DNA from: an uncultured Eubacteriaceae bacterium | GTDB taxonomy: Bacteria; Bacillota; Clostridia; Lachnospirales; Lachnospiraceae | Direction: 5' to 3' | Assembly (NCBI GenBank): GCA_945938055.1 | Contig: CAMEUH010000147.1 | Span: 1 to 6,264, forward strand | DNA: 6,264 nucleotides | Shown here: in pieces, positions 5,451 to 6,264 of the stretch | Position numbering within the stretch: the first letter of the stretch is position 1 | How the letters are laid out: every line of letters begins with the position of its first letter | Program-made: the position numbers and the translations under genes | Notes under the pieces: model-generated | Databases searched by the model: none | Seen by the model: only the letters and a program-made list of their open reading frames with translations | What the model was told of the DNA's origin: nothing

Positions 5451-6116
5451 ATGAATACATTAACAATTATTATTTTGCTGGTTATTATTGTATTTGGCTT
5501 GATTGGTCATGCCAGAGGGTTTGTAAGAATGCTGCTGTCTGTGTTTTCACTTGCGTTGACATTATTTCTGGCGACGGTTATTTCGCCAACAATTAGTGAA
5601 GCGTTACAAAAAACAAATTTATATGATTCGGTGTATGATTCAACGTACGAATATGTAAATGATAAAATCATACAAACGGCAGCAGACAGTACCGAGGGTC
5701 TTTTAGATGAGCTGCAGCTTCCAAAGACCTTGAAGGATTATATTGGAAGCAGTCAGATTATTGCCGGTACGCAGCAGGATATTGCAAGGGAAGTAGCGTC
5801 CAGAATTACGAATGTAATTTTTGATGTTCTGGTTTTCCTGGTAACATTTCTGGCGGCAATGGTTGCAGTGAAATTAATCTTTGCGGCAATTAATATCGTT
5901 ACATATCTTCCAATTATTCACGGCGCCAATCAGATTGCAGGATTGTTTGTGGGGATTGCAGAAGGGCTTATTTTTGTCTGGATTTTCTTTATTGTTCTGG
6001 GACTGATGGGAAATTCGGAATTTGCGATTGATATGTATGCACAGATTAATGAGAGTCCGATTCTTTCATTTTTGTATAATAATAATGTAATCATGAATGC
6101 GTTGTTTAAAAAGTAA
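5451..6116 (+). CDS. CvpA family integral membrane protein
   Basis: The product is 221 residues with four predicted helices at about 4-20, 27-46, 122-144 and 164-186. The N-terminal pattern (hydrophobic helix, GLIGHARGFVR, second helix) is the CvpA signature. So is LPIIHGANQIAGLFVGIAEGLI (153-174), with its Pro-Asn-Gly-Gly spacing between helices 3 and 4. The segment between helices 2 and 3 (about 47-120) is long and amphipathic, as is common in Firmicutes members. From family knowledge, CvpA was named for colicin V export in E. coli and is now tied loosely to envelope stress; no transport activity is established here. It is the last gene of the cluster, starts nine bases after the DUF5711 stop, and is followed by a strong terminator. 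It is unlikely to be a bacteriocin gene in this context. Confidence 0.9.
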   Translation: MNTLTIIILLVIIVFGLIGHARGFVRMLLSVFSLALTLFLATVISPTISEALQKTNLYDSVYDSTYEYVNDKIIQTAADSTEGLLDELQLPKTLKDYIGSSQIIAGTQQDIAREVASRITNVIFDVLVFLVTFLAAMVAVKLIFAAINIVTYLPIIHGANQIAGLFVGIAEGLIFVWIFFIVLGLMGNSEFAIDMYAQINESPILSFLYNNNVIMNALFKK

Positions 6117-6160
6117 AACTACTACGACTGACATTAACACATTCGGTTAAATTGGAATTG

Positions 6161-6209
6161 AAAAATCAGATGATTCCTGGATTTTAGGGGAGGAATGGTC
6201 TGATTTTTT
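6161..6209 (+). terminator. Intrinsic terminator of the envelope cluster
   Basis: The outer stem AAAAATCAGA (6161-6170) pairs perfectly with TCTGATTTTT (6199-6208). A small TG/GG internal loop separates it from an inner stem ATTCCT (6173-6178) with AGGAAT (6191-6196). The T run continues to 6209. It begins 44 bases after the cvpA stop. The opposite strand also has a T run (GATTTTT), so it could act both ways. Confidence 0.9.
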
Positions 6210-6237
6210 ATTTTGTCAAAATTTTTGAAAAAAGATG

Positions 6238-6264
6238 TTGACTTTGTAAATTCAAAGTGATATT
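6238..6264 (+). promoter_or_regulatory. Sigma-A promoter for a downstream gene, cut by the window end
   Basis: TTGACT (6238-6243) is followed by an exact 17-base spacer and TATT at 6261-6264, the start of a -10 whose last two bases are outside the window. An A/T-rich stretch (6209-6234) lies just upstream and could act as an UP element. The promoter faces right and drives a gene not seen here. Confidence 0.6.
6241..6258. repeat. Inverted repeat inside the promoter spacer (possible operator)
   Basis: ACTTTG (6241-6246) and CAAAGT (6253-6258) are perfect arms around TAAATT, filling the space between the -35 and -10. Just upstream are two more symmetric TTTG/CAAA-type sequences: TTTTG-T-CAAAA (6211-6221) and TCAAAA-T-TTTTGA (6216-6228). 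Confidence 0.45.

Noticed and set aside
5451..6116. Colicin V/bacteriocin production locus
   Set aside because: The CvpA name is historical; no bacteriocin, immunity or exporter gene is nearby.

Overview
The window is about 6.3 kb of low-GC Gram-positive DNA. It has strong AGGAGG-type ribosome sites, many T-tract terminators, a sporulation gene (yyaC-like), an aconitase-type hydratase, and a DUF5711/CvpA/LysM gene set. Together these suggest an endospore-lineage Clostridia, most likely Lachnospiraceae (Roseburia, Agathobacter or Butyrivibrio type). That assignment rests on gene content and codon style, not on a database search.

Layout, left to right. (a) 1-1334 (+): the C-terminal ~443 residues of an aconitase-superfamily hydratase whose 5' end lies outside the window. 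(b) 1341-1380: a hairpin terminator with T-rich flanks on both sides, shared with the convergent gene that follows. (c) 2033-1401 (-): a cytidylate-kinase-like P-loop protein, with a probable promoter overlapped by a palindrome. (d) 2710-2147 (-): a YyaC-type sporulation protein, preceded by a good match to a forespore sigma-F -10 element. (e) 2711-2986: an AT-rich divergent intergenic region with several inverted repeats, including two competing hairpins next to a T8 tract. (f) 2987-6116 (+): three genes in a row for cell-envelope proteins. The first is a membrane protein joining a cytoplasmic, catalytically dead MPN/JAB-like domain to an external LysM domain. The second is a DUF5711 protein with one membrane anchor and a large external beta-rich domain. 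The third is a four-helix CvpA-family protein. (g) 6161-6209: a strong terminator for this cluster. (h) 6209-6264: a new sigma-A promoter, cut off by the window end and surrounded by TTTG/CAAA inverted repeats.

The most interesting part is the LysM/MPN - DUF5711 - CvpA cluster. The three products are all predicted membrane proteins, the second and third are tightly coupled, and none has a well-defined biochemical role. The pseudo-JAMM domain has Met-Ser-Met-Asp where active enzymes have His-Ser-His-Pro, so it looks like a scaffold that could link a cytoplasmic partner to the peptidoglycan outside. I saw no insertion sequence, CRISPR array, tRNA or rRNA gene in the window.
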